A stretch of DNA of 64,000 nt from Saprospiraceae bacterium (lineage in GTDB: Bacteria > Bacteroidota > Bacteroidia > Chitinophagales > Saprospiraceae): positions 1 through 64,000 of the forward strand of contig JADKGF010000001.1 of assembly GCA_016717105.1 (NCBI GenBank). Direction: 5' to 3'. Shown here piece after piece: positions 18,525 to 27,252 of this stretch. Position 1 is the first letter of the stretch, and each line of letters opens with the position of its first letter. The position numbers and the translations under genes are program-made. Under the pieces are notes generated by a model that saw only the letters and a program-made list of their open reading frames with translations, made no database searches and was not told the DNA's origin.

Positions 18525-18950
18525 TTAATTGCTTACCAGTGACCTTTTACTGACATTGTCATACACAGGCGTTGCAGAAGGAAATGTTTTCTTAAGCTCA
18601 AGCAGAAATGGCATTAGTTTATTTTTATTTTCAAAATATCCAATACGCACCTGATAATAAGGAACAACATGCTTCCAATCCATATTAATATCCGGATACA
18701 TCACCGAGAAAGTACTCATGGCAGCTTCCATTTCCCGACGATCATCCGTCGTAATGATCTGTATTCTCCAAGCCTTAATGGTTTCAGTTGCTTTACCATT
18801 ACTAATAAAGCGATTCATTAATTTATCGACCGAAGGCTGACTTTCTATTATGATATTTTTTTGGGCGCCCACACTTACTGACAACAAACTCAGACTTATG
18901 GTTATCATTGCTGAGTAAAGTAGATGGTGACTTATGGATAGAATACTCAT
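18525..18950 (-). CDS. Small secreted SPOR-domain-like protein
   Basis: 141 aa. A signal peptide (about 1-29, ending SVGAQ) is followed by a short linker and a segment resembling a SPOR domain: KAWRIQIITTDDRREMEAAM near 60-79, then VPYYQVRIGYFENKNKLMPF near 100-119. SPOR domains bind denuded glycan strands of peptidoglycan. The gene heads the operon with rodA, tgt and the LptF/G permease, which supports a cell-wall role. The assignment is by pattern only; divergence is high. Confidence 0.65.
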   Translation of the reverse strand: MSILSISHHLLYSAMITISLSLLSVSVGAQKNIIIESQPSVDKLMNRFISNGKATETIKAWRIQIITTDDRREMEAAMSTFSVMYPDINMDWKHVVPYYQVRIGYFENKNKLMPFLLELKKTFPSATPVYDNVSKRSLVSN

Positions 18951-19075
18951 GAACTGGATTGCAGAGAAATTATTATCAAATAAATTTTCTTATGAAAACA
19001 CAAAATTACAAATATTACAGCACAAATTTGGGTAAATAAATTTGCCACTTGTGAAGTTCAACAAAGAACTCTTAT

Positions 19076-19666
19076 CTATAAACTGCCATTTTCGGCCATA
19101 TGTTGTACAGCTGCATCCAATTCATCATAAAATTCTTTGCCCTTCTTGCGAATAATGGCATCTTTTACAAATTTGTATAATGGCATTTTCTCTTTTTGGC
19201 CCTTTGTACACGCAGCCGAACAAATATCCCACTTATCATAATTCCAGGCTTCAAAACTTACAATATCATTGGTAGAAATTCTGACTGGATATAGGTGACA
19301 AGAAATGGGTTTTTGGAAAGGAATCTTCTTTTCGTACCAAGTTTTTTCTATACCACACACCGCTATACCATCATCTCCAGCAGTAAGAAATACACAGGCA
19401 CCATCAGGATGACAATCTGTACCCCAAATACCAGGCTCGTCATAATATTTAAAACCATCGGACGACTCAAAATATGCCTTGGATCTATCAGGAAGATTCT
19501 GAACTATAATGTCCTGAAATTGACGAATTGTTTCCATTTCAACCGCATCTACAGGTGCACCATAATCGCCTTCCGTACAGCAAGCACCTTTGCAAGCATT
19601 GAGATTGCAAAAGAATTTTTCTGTAACGACATCGCTACTTATTAGCACATCTTGGATTACGAGCAT
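19076..19666 (-). CDS. DUF3109 family cysteine-rich protein
   Basis: 196 aa cytoplasmic protein. Its cysteines fall in clusters: FCNLNACKGACCTEGDYGAP (about 19-38), DCHPDGACVFL (near 84-94), VCGIEK, SCHLYPVR and CSAACTKG, a layout suited to metal or Fe-S binding, as in relatives of the YkgJ/CxxCxxCC group. DUF3109 is a conserved Bacteroidota family with no assigned reaction. It starts 6 nt after the Crp/Fnr gene and is probably co-transcribed with it and dnaX. Confidence 0.85.
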   Translation of the reverse strand: MLVIQDVLISSDVVTEKFFCNLNACKGACCTEGDYGAPVDAVEMETIRQFQDIIVQNLPDRSKAYFESSDGFKYYDEPGIWGTDCHPDGACVFLTAGDDGIAVCGIEKTWYEKKIPFQKPISCHLYPVRISTNDIVSFEAWNYDKWDICSAACTKGQKEKMPLYKFVKDAIIRKKGKEFYDELDAAVQHMAENGSL

Positions 19667-19672
19667 GATTTT

Positions 19673-20362
19673 TTATTTATTTACCGATGATTTGAGTTTA
19701 TCTAAATCCCTGACCAATAATCGCTTACGGTCGAATTGAATTATATTGTTATTGCGAAGGTCATTGAGGATCATAGTGACGGTCTGTCTCGAAGTTGATG
19801 TCAGACTTGCGATATCTTGGTGCGTAATAAAGTTTCTAAGCACCCATTCATAACCGATTCTTTGTCCAGATTTTTCGATTCTTGATATTAAAAATTCAAG
19901 AATTCTGGTCCTTGAATCTTTAAATATTAATGACTCGAGCCTGTCTTCCATTTCTATGACTCTTTCATTCATAATGCGCATCATCAAGATACTGAGTGCT
20001 GAATGATTTTTCATAAGGACGTTTAGCTCTGATTTTGTAAATGCCACCAAGGTGCAATCTGTCGTAGAAATAGCAAAATCCTTTCGTATTTTTTCACCTA
20101 AGATTGACATCTCGCTAAATACATCTCCTGTTTGTAAAATAGCGGTTACGATTTCTTTCTCGTTGTCGCGGAAAGTCCCTATTTTGACTTTACCATTAAG
20201 GATAAAATATATCTTATTGGAAACTTCCTCAGGCAGATAGATATAATTTCCTTTTTTGATGACCTTTTTTCTGGCTTCAAACTCAGTCTCCAATGAAGGA
20301 TTACTAATAAAAAGTGCTTCAAGATTTACCTGTTCTGCATACCATATGGATTGTGGACTCAT
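19673..20362 (-). CDS. Crp/Fnr family transcriptional regulator
   Basis: 229 aa. N-terminal cyclic-nucleotide-binding fold (about 15-125; GNYIYLPEEVSNKIYFILNG and GDVFSEMSILGE) and C-terminal winged helix (about 150-220) with QDIASLTSTSRQTVTMILND as the recognition helix. The phosphate-binding cassette lacks the Crp Arg-Ser pair, so cAMP binding is doubtful, and there are no N-terminal Fnr-type cysteines. It sits between dnaX (14 nt upstream) and the DUF3109 gene (6 nt downstream). Targets unknown. Confidence 0.88.
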   Translation of the reverse strand: MSPQSIWYAEQVNLEALFISNPSLETEFEARKKVIKKGNYIYLPEEVSNKIYFILNGKVKIGTFRDNEKEIVTAILQTGDVFSEMSILGEKIRKDFAISTTDCTLVAFTKSELNVLMKNHSALSILMMRIMNERVIEMEDRLESLIFKDSRTRILEFLISRIEKSGQRIGYEWVLRNFITHQDIASLTSTSRQTVTMILNDLRNNNIIQFDRKRLLVRDLDKLKSSVNK

Positions 20363-20376
20363 AATCGGAGCATACT

Positions 20377-22155
20377 TTATGATGATAAATCGGTATCCAA
20401 TTTTAAACCAAATTTCTTTGTAAATGATCCTAAATGGGGATTTTTTTCAAGCATAAAAGCATATTTTTCCCTTTGGGTCATGATTTGAACTGGTTTGGCC
20501 TCTTCCATTTCAGGAAAAAGTGATTTGTTTATCTCTACATTCAAGACCAAGTCTGCTATACCTAATTCCAACCGCAATCTGTCCATGAGGTCCTTTTCTT
20601 GAAGGATCATGTCTTTTGTAATTTGGGCAGGAACAAACACCTTAATCGTCTTATCATCAAAACCTAAAACCGCCAGTTTTAAGGCAGATTGCACACTTTT
20701 AGATGGATTGTGTTCTGTGTAATTGTCCCAAATATTTTGAATACCTTCGAGACTTACATTCTTACGGGCTTCAGCTTTGGTTTGTTCGGCTTGTTTTATA
20801 CTCTGGCGTATAGCATCAATACTGGATATCCGAATGGTTTCCGGAGTTTTTATCGGTTCTGAAGCCAAATTTGGTGATTCAGTTACGATCGATTCATCAA
20901 TATTCTGCTTTATTTTCGTGCTTTCTTGTTCGGTTATACTTGGTTGGACGATTGGCTCAACACTTACGGATTCTTCCTGATTATCCGTGTTTTTGTTCAG
21001 AATTAGAGTTTTTTTTTCCTGTGAATTTCCGACTTCATTAAAAATATTTACATCACTTGCCCTATTCAGATAAGTCAATTTGCTTAGTGCCAATTCTACT
21101 TGAAGCCTTTTGTTTTTGGCCCGGACTATATCTAGGTCGCACTGATTAAGAATATTTAATCCCGTAAGCAAAAAAGAAGATTTTGCCAATTGTGCTTGGT
21201 GGAAATACCGTTTTTTGAGCTCATCACTCATATCCAGAATACCTAATGTCGCGGGAACTTTCGCTATCATCAAATCCCTGAAATGTTCGGCCAATCCAAC
21301 AACAAAATGATCTGCATCAAATCCGGAATTCACGATTTCATTTAGCGTAAGCAATGCAGAAGCTATGTCCTCTCTCAAGAATGCATCTGTAATTTTGAAA
21401 TAATATTCGTAATCTAGGAGATTGAGATTAGCCACGACGTCTTTGTACGTGATAATATCTCCTGATGTAGAGCTTGAGATCTTGTCAAAAATAGTCAAAG
21501 CATCGCGCATCGCACCGTCAGCTTTTAATGCGATCGTATGGATTGCTTCCGATTCGGCTTTAATTCCTTCTTTGGCACAGATCTTTTCTAATTGTGCTAC
21601 AGCGTCCGCAAGCGATATCCTTTTGAAATCAAAAACCTGACAGCGTGACAGTATGGTTGGAATTATTTTATGTTTTTCGGTAGTCGCTAAGATGAATATA
21701 GCCCATGCAGGTGGCTCTTCTAAGGTTTTGAGAAAAGCATTGAATGCTGCTGTGGTCAACATGTGTACCTCGTCGATAATGAAAACCTTGTAGTTGCCTT
21801 GTTGAGGTTGATATCTGACCTGCTCGGTTAGAGATCGCATATTATCTACACTATTGTTGGATGCCGCATCTAGCTCGAAAATATTGAATGATGCATTATC
21901 ATTAAAAGATGTACACGAAGTACATTTATTACAGGCTTCCGTTTTGTTGACCGGATTCTCACAGTTGATAATTTTAGCCAAAATTCTCGCACAGGTAGTC
22001 TTACCTACACCACGAGGTCCAGTAAACAAAAATGCATGCGCTAGATGGTCTGTAAAAAGTGCATTTTTCAGCGTTTTTGCAATATGGTCCTGCCCTACGA
22101 CCTCATCAAATGACGTGGGTCGGTATTTTCTAGCAGAAACTACAAAATTGCTCAT
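20377..22155 (-). CDS. dnaX: DNA polymerase III gamma/tau subunit
   Basis: 592 aa from ATG 22155 (MSNFVVSARKYRP, the family's usual start); an ATG 21 nt upstream is less likely. AAA+ clamp-loader ATPase: Walker A GPRGVGKTTCARILAK (near 45), zinc-binding cysteines CENPVNKTEACNKCTSC, Walker B VFIIDEVHML (near 120), sensor 1 LATTEKHK and the SRC motif ILSRCQVFDF. A Glu/Ser-rich linker (about 370-470) leads to a tau-like tail. No slippery A-run with an early stop was seen, so a separate gamma form is not evident. A TTG-N23-TACCTTTG promoter precedes it at 22174-22207. Confidence 0.96.
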   Translation of the reverse strand: MSNFVVSARKYRPTSFDEVVGQDHIAKTLKNALFTDHLAHAFLFTGPRGVGKTTCARILAKIINCENPVNKTEACNKCTSCTSFNDNASFNIFELDAASNNSVDNMRSLTEQVRYQPQQGNYKVFIIDEVHMLTTAAFNAFLKTLEEPPAWAIFILATTEKHKIIPTILSRCQVFDFKRISLADAVAQLEKICAKEGIKAESEAIHTIALKADGAMRDALTIFDKISSSTSGDIITYKDVVANLNLLDYEYYFKITDAFLREDIASALLTLNEIVNSGFDADHFVVGLAEHFRDLMIAKVPATLGILDMSDELKKRYFHQAQLAKSSFLLTGLNILNQCDLDIVRAKNKRLQVELALSKLTYLNRASDVNIFNEVGNSQEKKTLILNKNTDNQEESVSVEPIVQPSITEQESTKIKQNIDESIVTESPNLASEPIKTPETIRISSIDAIRQSIKQAEQTKAEARKNVSLEGIQNIWDNYTEHNPSKSVQSALKLAVLGFDDKTIKVFVPAQITKDMILQEKDLMDRLRLELGIADLVLNVEINKSLFPEMEEAKPVQIMTQREKYAFMLEKNPHLGSFTKKFGLKLDTDLSS

Positions 22156-22173
22156 GATCTTAATTTTGATCTG

Positions 22174-22207
22174 CAAAGGTAGAAAAAAAAGTGAAATTAT
22201 ATTGCAA
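22174..22207 (-). promoter_or_regulatory. dnaX promoter
   Basis: Minus strand: TTG (22207-22205), 23-nt spacer, TACCTTTG (22181-22174) followed by C. The -7 match is exact; the spacer is at the long end of the range. It leaves a leader of about 15-20 nt before ATG 22155. Confidence 0.5.
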
Positions 22208-22375
22208 TTTCACTGCAATATAGTGATGTGGTTATAATAGATTTAAATCTGCGCTTTATGGAATTTATGATAGTAAAACAAAAAGATAATCTGTTGTTTC
22301 AATTAAACATAATTAGTTTTTGTTAATTACAAACAACATATTTACAAATTTTATCAATAAATATTTAATGTATGG

Positions 22376-23341
22376 TCAGTACTTTTTGGTCTTCAGTAAA
22401 CTTAAAAGCCACATAGGAATAATACCTTTCCCGCCACGAATAATCCCTTCTTTGACTAGGATCGCATTCGGCATTCCTGCAAGTTGATGAAAGGACTTAT
22501 TAGCGCCGCCTACTTCTATGACATACTTCTCATCAATCATAAAGTCGCCTTTGGTAGGTGTGGAGACTAATCCGTTTCTACTGAGTGTATTCATCACAAA
22601 AGTCTCACGAATGGTCCCGGTATTCACCGAAGCCACATCAAAAGCATATAACAAATTTGTGTTTTCAAAATATATTTTATCAGGCTTCGTGAGCGAACTA
22701 TCTGACTTTGAAGTGGATTTAAGTCCATAAATGATATCTGCTTCTGACAGATAATCCAAATAAGTCAGCACGCTATTGCGCGACATAGCAAGGTCCCTAG
22801 AAAGCTTCGATACATTGGGACTAAACGGCACTATTTTGGAGATAAGTGCCAACATTTTTTTGATTTGACGGGCTGACTCATAATCGATTTTGAATATAGC
22901 CGCCATATCAGAATCAATCACTTGCAGGATGACGGATTGGAGTCGATCATGATATTTAATGCCAGATTCTTTATAATATGGATAGTATCCTTTCTTGAGA
23001 TAGATATTAAATTTTCTACCTAAGTCAAGTTTTTCGAAGTATGCGTCATAAATTTCTGAGTGATTTTCAAGTAATTCTTCCAGCGAATAAGTAGGGAGCA
23101 TTTCGCTGTATTCAAAACTCAAAAACTCCGAAAACGACATGCCTCTCATTCTATACTCATCCATCCTCCTACTTAGATCACCTTGTCCGGCCATGATGTC
23201 CAGAGCTGATGATGACGTGATGATAAGCTTTATGTCTGGATAATTGTCATATATATTTTTTATTTCGAGAGACCAATTTGGGTATTTATGTACTTCATCC
23301 AATCCGAAAAAGTCTATATCCTTTTTTGTACAAAGTATCAA
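22376..23341 (-). CDS. AAA_14/DUF4143 ATPase, C-terminal part (frameshifted)
   Basis: Main frame of a broken ATPase of the AAA_14-DUF4143 family. It begins inside the AAA domain: KKDIDFFGLDEVHKYPNW (Walker B with the DEVHKYP signature), LIITSSSALDIMAGQGDLSR (sensor 1), RMRGMSFSEFLSFE, then the DUF4143 region with a winged-helix-like segment (about 165-230) and the YVIEVGG core (about 265-300). The proteins are widespread in Bacteroidota; their role is unclear. The piece upstream (23342..23605) is separated by two frame changes: two extra bases at the ACACAC repeat 23393-23398 and one extra base in the T6 run at 23322-23327. Correcting both gives about 408 aa, a normal length. Confidence 0.75.
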   Translation of the reverse strand: MILCTKKDIDFFGLDEVHKYPNWSLEIKNIYDNYPDIKLIITSSSALDIMAGQGDLSRRMDEYRMRGMSFSEFLSFEYSEMLPTYSLEELLENHSEIYDAYFEKLDLGRKFNIYLKKGYYPYYKESGIKYHDRLQSVILQVIDSDMAAIFKIDYESARQIKKMLALISKIVPFSPNVSKLSRDLAMSRNSVLTYLDYLSEADIIYGLKSTSKSDSSLTKPDKIYFENTNLLYAFDVASVNTGTIRETFVMNTLSRNGLVSTPTKGDFMIDEKYVIEVGGANKSFHQLAGMPNAILVKEGIIRGGKGIIPMWLLSLLKTKKY

Positions 23342-23362
23342 TGGTTGTTGACAGTATATTGG

Positions 23363-23605
23363 TCAGGAAATAAATATTATCCAATGACAAATACACACTT
23401 TCTCATCGGATGATTTCAAACGTTGCAACATCATATATGTTTTGCCAACACCACGACAACCTTTCAGTAAAATCAATCTTGACTTCCATTCTACATCTCT
23501 ATATAATTCACGTAAAAAATGGGTTTCTACATTTTCTATTCTTCGCCTACTTATCTCTATAAGATTATCAATTGCTACATTGCTCATATCGTACTTCTTA
23601 ACCAT
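23363..23605 (-). CDS. AAA_14/DUF4143 ATPase, N-terminal part (frameshifted)
   Basis: First 80 codons, with Walker A KGCRGVGKTYMMLQRL (near 49-64). After SSDEK the frame turns into CICHWIIFIS and stops. Two bases over, the DNA encodes VYLSLDNIYFLTNILSTTID (23397 down to about 23338), the expected continuation of this family, which stops again unless one A is dropped from the A6 run (minus strand) at 23322-23327. The gene is therefore split in three frames. Two indels 70 nt apart make it the most damaged gene here: real decay or two consensus errors. Confidence 0.65.
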   Translation of the reverse strand: MVKKYDMSNVAIDNLIEISRRRIENVETHFLRELYRDVEWKSRLILLKGCRGVGKTYMMLQRLKSSDEKVCICHWIIFIS

Positions 23606-23621
23606 TTACTTTTAACAAAGA

Positions 23622-23718
23622 CAAAGGTATTAAAATAATAGAAAACAATTTACAAATTTGTTTATTTATTAAAACAATTTTACATTTTGTTGTTTATGAT
23701 TAACAATTTGTATTTTTG
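23622..23718. promoter_or_regulatory. Divergent promoters between the ATPase and a tiny ORF
   Basis: Minus strand, toward the ATPase gene: TACCTTTG at 23629-23622, with a TTG 16 nt upstream (23648-23646). Plus strand: TTG (23690-23692), 18-nt spacer, TATTTTTG (23711-23718), ending 2 nt before the ATG of a 29-codon ORF. The stretch is strongly AT-rich with repeated ACAAnTTTG-like words. Confidence 0.4.
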
Positions 23719-23720
23719 TT

Positions 23721-23810
23721 ATGCCGATTAACACTAAGGAAAATGAGGTAAATCTTGATTGGGAAATCTATACTCCTAACAATTGTGAACAAAAGTGGAA
23801 TACCTATTAA
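23721..23810 (+). CDS. 29-codon ORF, possible gene remnant
   Basis: ATG at 23721 directly behind a good promoter; it encodes 29 residues beginning MPINTKENEVNLDWEIY and ending at TAA 23808-23810. The composition looks protein-like, but the product resembles nothing I recognise. It may be a small protein, or the first codons of a gene lost by deletion next to the broken ATPase. Confidence 0.2.
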   Translation: MPINTKENEVNLDWEIYTPNNCEQKWNTY

Positions 23811-23836
23811 ATAACAGCTCAGCAATAAAAACGATA

Positions 23837-26761
23837 TCATTTGATTTTAACAAATTTTCCAGTTTTTACCTTTTTGAATTTGTCAATGGCATAAATAAAA
23901 TAGATTCCGGAAGGTAGTACTTGCACATCAATACTTTGCCCTGCTGTATAATTATTGAGCGTCCTTATATGCTGGCCATCCGCATTAAAAATCGAAATTT
24001 GGTTTGCATCCACTTCAAGTGAGATATTACTGGAAGCTGGAGAAGGATTTATTTTCAATTTTACCTCATCTAATGGTGGTAACTCATCTACATTAGACAT
24101 GAAACTGGTGGGATATCGGTACCACTGATTATTTTGACCTTCATGTATAGCAGTAAAATATACCCAATCTTTATATCTTGTGAAGTTTCTAGGAAAGCTA
24201 GAAGATGGCCCTCCATTTATATCGGAAAGCAACTTTAAGGTCTTATCTTCGACATTTAACACATAAAGCTCGCTTCCACTATTACATTGGGACGAACAAA
24301 GAAATTTTGATTCACTTATTGGAATACAATAAGGATTATACCTCGTAACACAGTCTTCATTTATTATATCTGTGCTAATGTTATCACCATTTATAAAATT
24401 ATACTCAAATAGATTCAGATCACCTGCGGCAGTGATATAACTAAACAATAGAGTACTATCTTTTACAAGTAAAAAGCTCAAATTCTTAATTTCTGAGATC
24501 TTTATCACATCTTGACCTTTCCTATACAAATAAGAAAATCCTTCAAAATCAAATATTACTTTATCACTTCCGATGATGGAAAATCTATTATACAATGAAA
24601 ATCCTGGTGAATGAACATCAATGGTTTTTATTTCCTCGTTTTCAATTTCCAAAATTTGATGACGATCCTTATTCCATATTAAGACTAGCGACGTCCTTTC
24701 ATCAGGCAAACGCAATTTTGTAGAAATTTTAGTGTAATTATTTATTTCAAAGGGTAATAATTTCAGCCCAGTACTTTTATTTAATATATAGAATTGAGTT
24801 TTGTTTGATATATTGCTTTGTATATAAAAAGCATTTTTATGTCCAGGAATTAACTCAAGTTCTCCTAAATTTGAATCGACATATTCTGTTAATTGGTTTG
24901 AGTCATAATCGATTGTGGTAATTTTACTTTGTATATCCTTAATGACCAAAAAAGATTCGCCACCAAGAACGTCAAAAGCAAGATTGAAGTTGGGAATGAT
25001 CTTCCTTTTGTGCGATTTTATATCATAAATCTGAAAACTATTCACGTCAAGCCTAGACAAAAATATATAAGGCCCTACTGATTTAAAACTCGGATTATAG
25101 GCACTCACAACCAAGCTGTCTATTGACCCTGTCAAGGTATTGTACCTTTTTATTAAATACTTATAGTTTCCAGCATAATTTACAGTAGCTATAAAATCTC
25201 CATAATTCGTACTTGTGTAAAAATGCGTCGTTGTGTAAATATTCATTGAAATATTCGGACTTTCATCAAAATGCACCAACTCTCTTGGATAGAAATTTAT
25301 AAGATGGTGGCATGTATCATCCAATGAAAACAACCCATTGTAATTGATAAAATACTGTTGGTCGTGGAGATTAAACTTTCCAAAAACATAGTTTATCCCC
25401 AAGTTTTCTGCAAAATCAAGTTTTTGTACCGAGACCAAACTGTCATTTTTGTCTAGATAAAAGATCTCTGGTTTTTCTGAATCATTATTTGCTGAAAGTA
25501 TTAAGCCCTTATCTTCTTGGTAGCCTAATACGATGGAACTGTATTGTATGTTCTCTTGATTTTCCATAAATATTATTTTGTAGGATTGATTCTCAATATT
25601 GTATTTAAATAAAAAAGGCATGTATCCAAAATAATTTCCCAATTTGCCAATACAATACACAAAACTGTCTTGCTGGAACAATGTATTGTGATCAAAGGTG
25701 GTTACATTTTTAATTGCTGTCGCAGTTTTCTTCTCGTGATCTATTAAATAAAATAATCCCACATCTAATCCATCTGCTGGATGATGTCCATAATATCCCA
25801 ACATTGAAAATCGCCGGTTTGAAAATTCATTATTGATATATTGTCTATTTTCTGCATAATCTGGAATCGGTTCCGTAACAAATGCCATAGTTGTGCAAGT
25901 ATTGTAATCCAAAATGACGATACTATCTTGATTTGCATTGAAATCATCTTTCGGGTGACTGTAATATAAAATCAATTTATCATTAAAAATAAAATTGTCT
26001 TCTAAACCTTGAGATGAAAAAGTGTTTTGGCACAAAGTAGATTCATGTGTAAAATTTAAAGAAATCTTATGTACATGTTCCTTGTCAATGATATAAAAGA
26101 TGCTATCAACTTCAGAATAAAAAACGCTTTTGAAACTCAGTGGTAAAGTAAAAATAGAATCTTTATTTGTCAAAATATTGGTGAGTTTTACCATATTGCT
26201 GTCCACAAAAGATAGCCTAAAGTCGTCATTTACAATGGTATTACCTTCATAAGAAATATCCGTCACAGCTCCGGTAACAAGGTCATAAGAATATAGTTGG
26301 TAATCATTATTCCTATCAAGAAAAGTTACATACAGAGCATTATCAGTAAGCTCAAATTTGTGGTAGCTTTTTACATTTTCAGTCCAAAATGCAATATTTT
26401 TTTCTAAAACTCCATCTTCTACATTGATTATTTGCAGTTTATCCCTCAGAAGTCTGTAATACTTGTTTTTTCTGATTACAAAATGTGATCTATTGGGTAG
26501 ATCTAAGTCTTCATTCACACTTGTTGTATTGTCCACAACCAATGTATGAATGAGTTCAAATCGATGGGAGATAAACAAATAAATTTTAAGTGAATCGCCC
26601 TCTTCCAGCATATAGTGTTTATCACCAATTTGTGCAAAACCAATTTTTCCATTTAAATTGGTAGAATTAATTACACCCTTGAAAGTAAAATCAGATATTT
26701 TCTCTTGAGCACATAAAAATACCGAAAAGAATAAAAATAGAATAGGTAAAAGCTTATTCAT
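23837..26761 (-). CDS. Large secreted T9SS cargo protein, function unknown
   Basis: 974 aa. Signal peptide MNKLLPILFLFFSVFLCAQ, then about 860 residues of beta-rich sequence with repeated patterns of the kind D..T...Y.Y......W...K....F, suggesting one or more beta-propellers (for example residues 860-885, DWVYFTAIHEGQNNQWYRY). The last about 75 residues form a type A T9SS sorting domain: LKINPSPASSNISLEV, ISIFNADGQHIRTL, LPSGIYFIYAI and a basic end KTGKFVKIK. It is expected to be exported through the Por system and anchored or released at the surface. Monocistronic; a TATTTTTG element lies at 26779-26786. I do not recognise a catalytic motif. Confidence 0.85.
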   Translation of the reverse strand: MNKLLPILFLFFSVFLCAQEKISDFTFKGVINSTNLNGKIGFAQIGDKHYMLEEGDSLKIYLFISHRFELIHTLVVDNTTSVNEDLDLPNRSHFVIRKNKYYRLLRDKLQIINVEDGVLEKNIAFWTENVKSYHKFELTDNALYVTFLDRNNDYQLYSYDLVTGAVTDISYEGNTIVNDDFRLSFVDSNMVKLTNILTNKDSIFTLPLSFKSVFYSEVDSIFYIIDKEHVHKISLNFTHESTLCQNTFSSQGLEDNFIFNDKLILYYSHPKDDFNANQDSIVILDYNTCTTMAFVTEPIPDYAENRQYINNEFSNRRFSMLGYYGHHPADGLDVGLFYLIDHEKKTATAIKNVTTFDHNTLFQQDSFVYCIGKLGNYFGYMPFLFKYNIENQSYKIIFMENQENIQYSSIVLGYQEDKGLILSANNDSEKPEIFYLDKNDSLVSVQKLDFAENLGINYVFGKFNLHDQQYFINYNGLFSLDDTCHHLINFYPRELVHFDESPNISMNIYTTTHFYTSTNYGDFIATVNYAGNYKYLIKRYNTLTGSIDSLVVSAYNPSFKSVGPYIFLSRLDVNSFQIYDIKSHKRKIIPNFNLAFDVLGGESFLVIKDIQSKITTIDYDSNQLTEYVDSNLGELELIPGHKNAFYIQSNISNKTQFYILNKSTGLKLLPFEINNYTKISTKLRLPDERTSLVLIWNKDRHQILEIENEEIKTIDVHSPGFSLYNRFSIIGSDKVIFDFEGFSYLYRKGQDVIKISEIKNLSFLLVKDSTLLFSYITAAGDLNLFEYNFINGDNISTDIINEDCVTRYNPYCIPISESKFLCSSQCNSGSELYVLNVEDKTLKLLSDINGGPSSSFPRNFTRYKDWVYFTAIHEGQNNQWYRYPTSFMSNVDELPPLDEVKLKINPSPASSNISLEVDANQISIFNADGQHIRTLNNYTAGQSIDVQVLPSGIYFIYAIDKFKKVKTGKFVKIK

Positions 26762-26778
26762 AACGTATTAATTTTAAA

Positions 26779-26786
26779 CAAAAATA
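26779..26786 (-). promoter_or_regulatory. Candidate -7 element of the T9SS cargo gene
   Basis: TATTTTTG on the minus strand, 17 nt upstream of the ATG at 26761. No TTG at the ideal distance. Confidence 0.35.
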
Positions 26787-27252
26787 GGCTTTTTTATTTA
26801 AAAAGATAAGTTTTGTAGAATATACTTTTGTTAAAGTTCAAGAATGTCGTCTGAGATACTTTAAAAGGTAACTATTCGCCAAACTAATTTTAGATATGTC
26901 TAATAAAATTTGTAAAGTTTTAACTTGACTATTTCTATGTTTTTGTCAAATTATAACTTGACTTTTATGATATGTTGTAGAACTTTAGCTTTACTTTATT
27001 AGAAATTATCCTTGTTTGCTTCTCCTGCATTTATTTCTCCTAACTTTTCATAAATAGAAGCCACAAAGCTCAAGATCTCAGCTTTAATATTATAACGTGG
27101 CACTAATACTCCCCGGAAATAAAATCTATTTAAGCTACAGAAGAAAAGATACATATTTTAAAAAAATTACAATGCAATAATAACTATCATGTTTTGATAA
27201 AAATATAGTTATGATGTTTAATTAAAATTTAATTTTTGACATACCAATAAAT
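26787..27252. other. Gene-poor AT-rich gap between the T9SS cargo gene and mnmE
   Basis: About 470 nt without a recognised gene. It holds the word AACTTGACT twice (26922-26930 and 26955-26963) and, on the minus strand, a 51-codon ORF described separately. Otherwise it is AT-rich without clear hairpins, tRNA-like or repeat structure. It could be a site of past gene loss. Confidence 0.4.
26999..27154 (-). CDS. 51-codon ORF, possible remnant
   Basis: Minus-strand ORF from ATG 27154 to TAA 26999-27001. The middle reads FYFRGVLVPRYNIKAEIL and continues SFVASIYEKLGEINAGE, which has normal amino-acid composition and codon usage unlike random AT-rich DNA. No promoter and no family recognised. It may be the 3' end of a decayed gene or a real small protein. 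Confidence 0.22.
   Translation of the reverse strand: MYLFFCSLNRFYFRGVLVPRYNIKAEILSFVASIYEKLGEINAGEANKDNF

Noticed and set aside
22376..23605. Defence-system ATPase or toxin-antitoxin pair
   Set aside because: The AAA_14/DUF4143 layout is a widespread single-gene family, and no partner, nuclease or antitoxin gene lies next to it.
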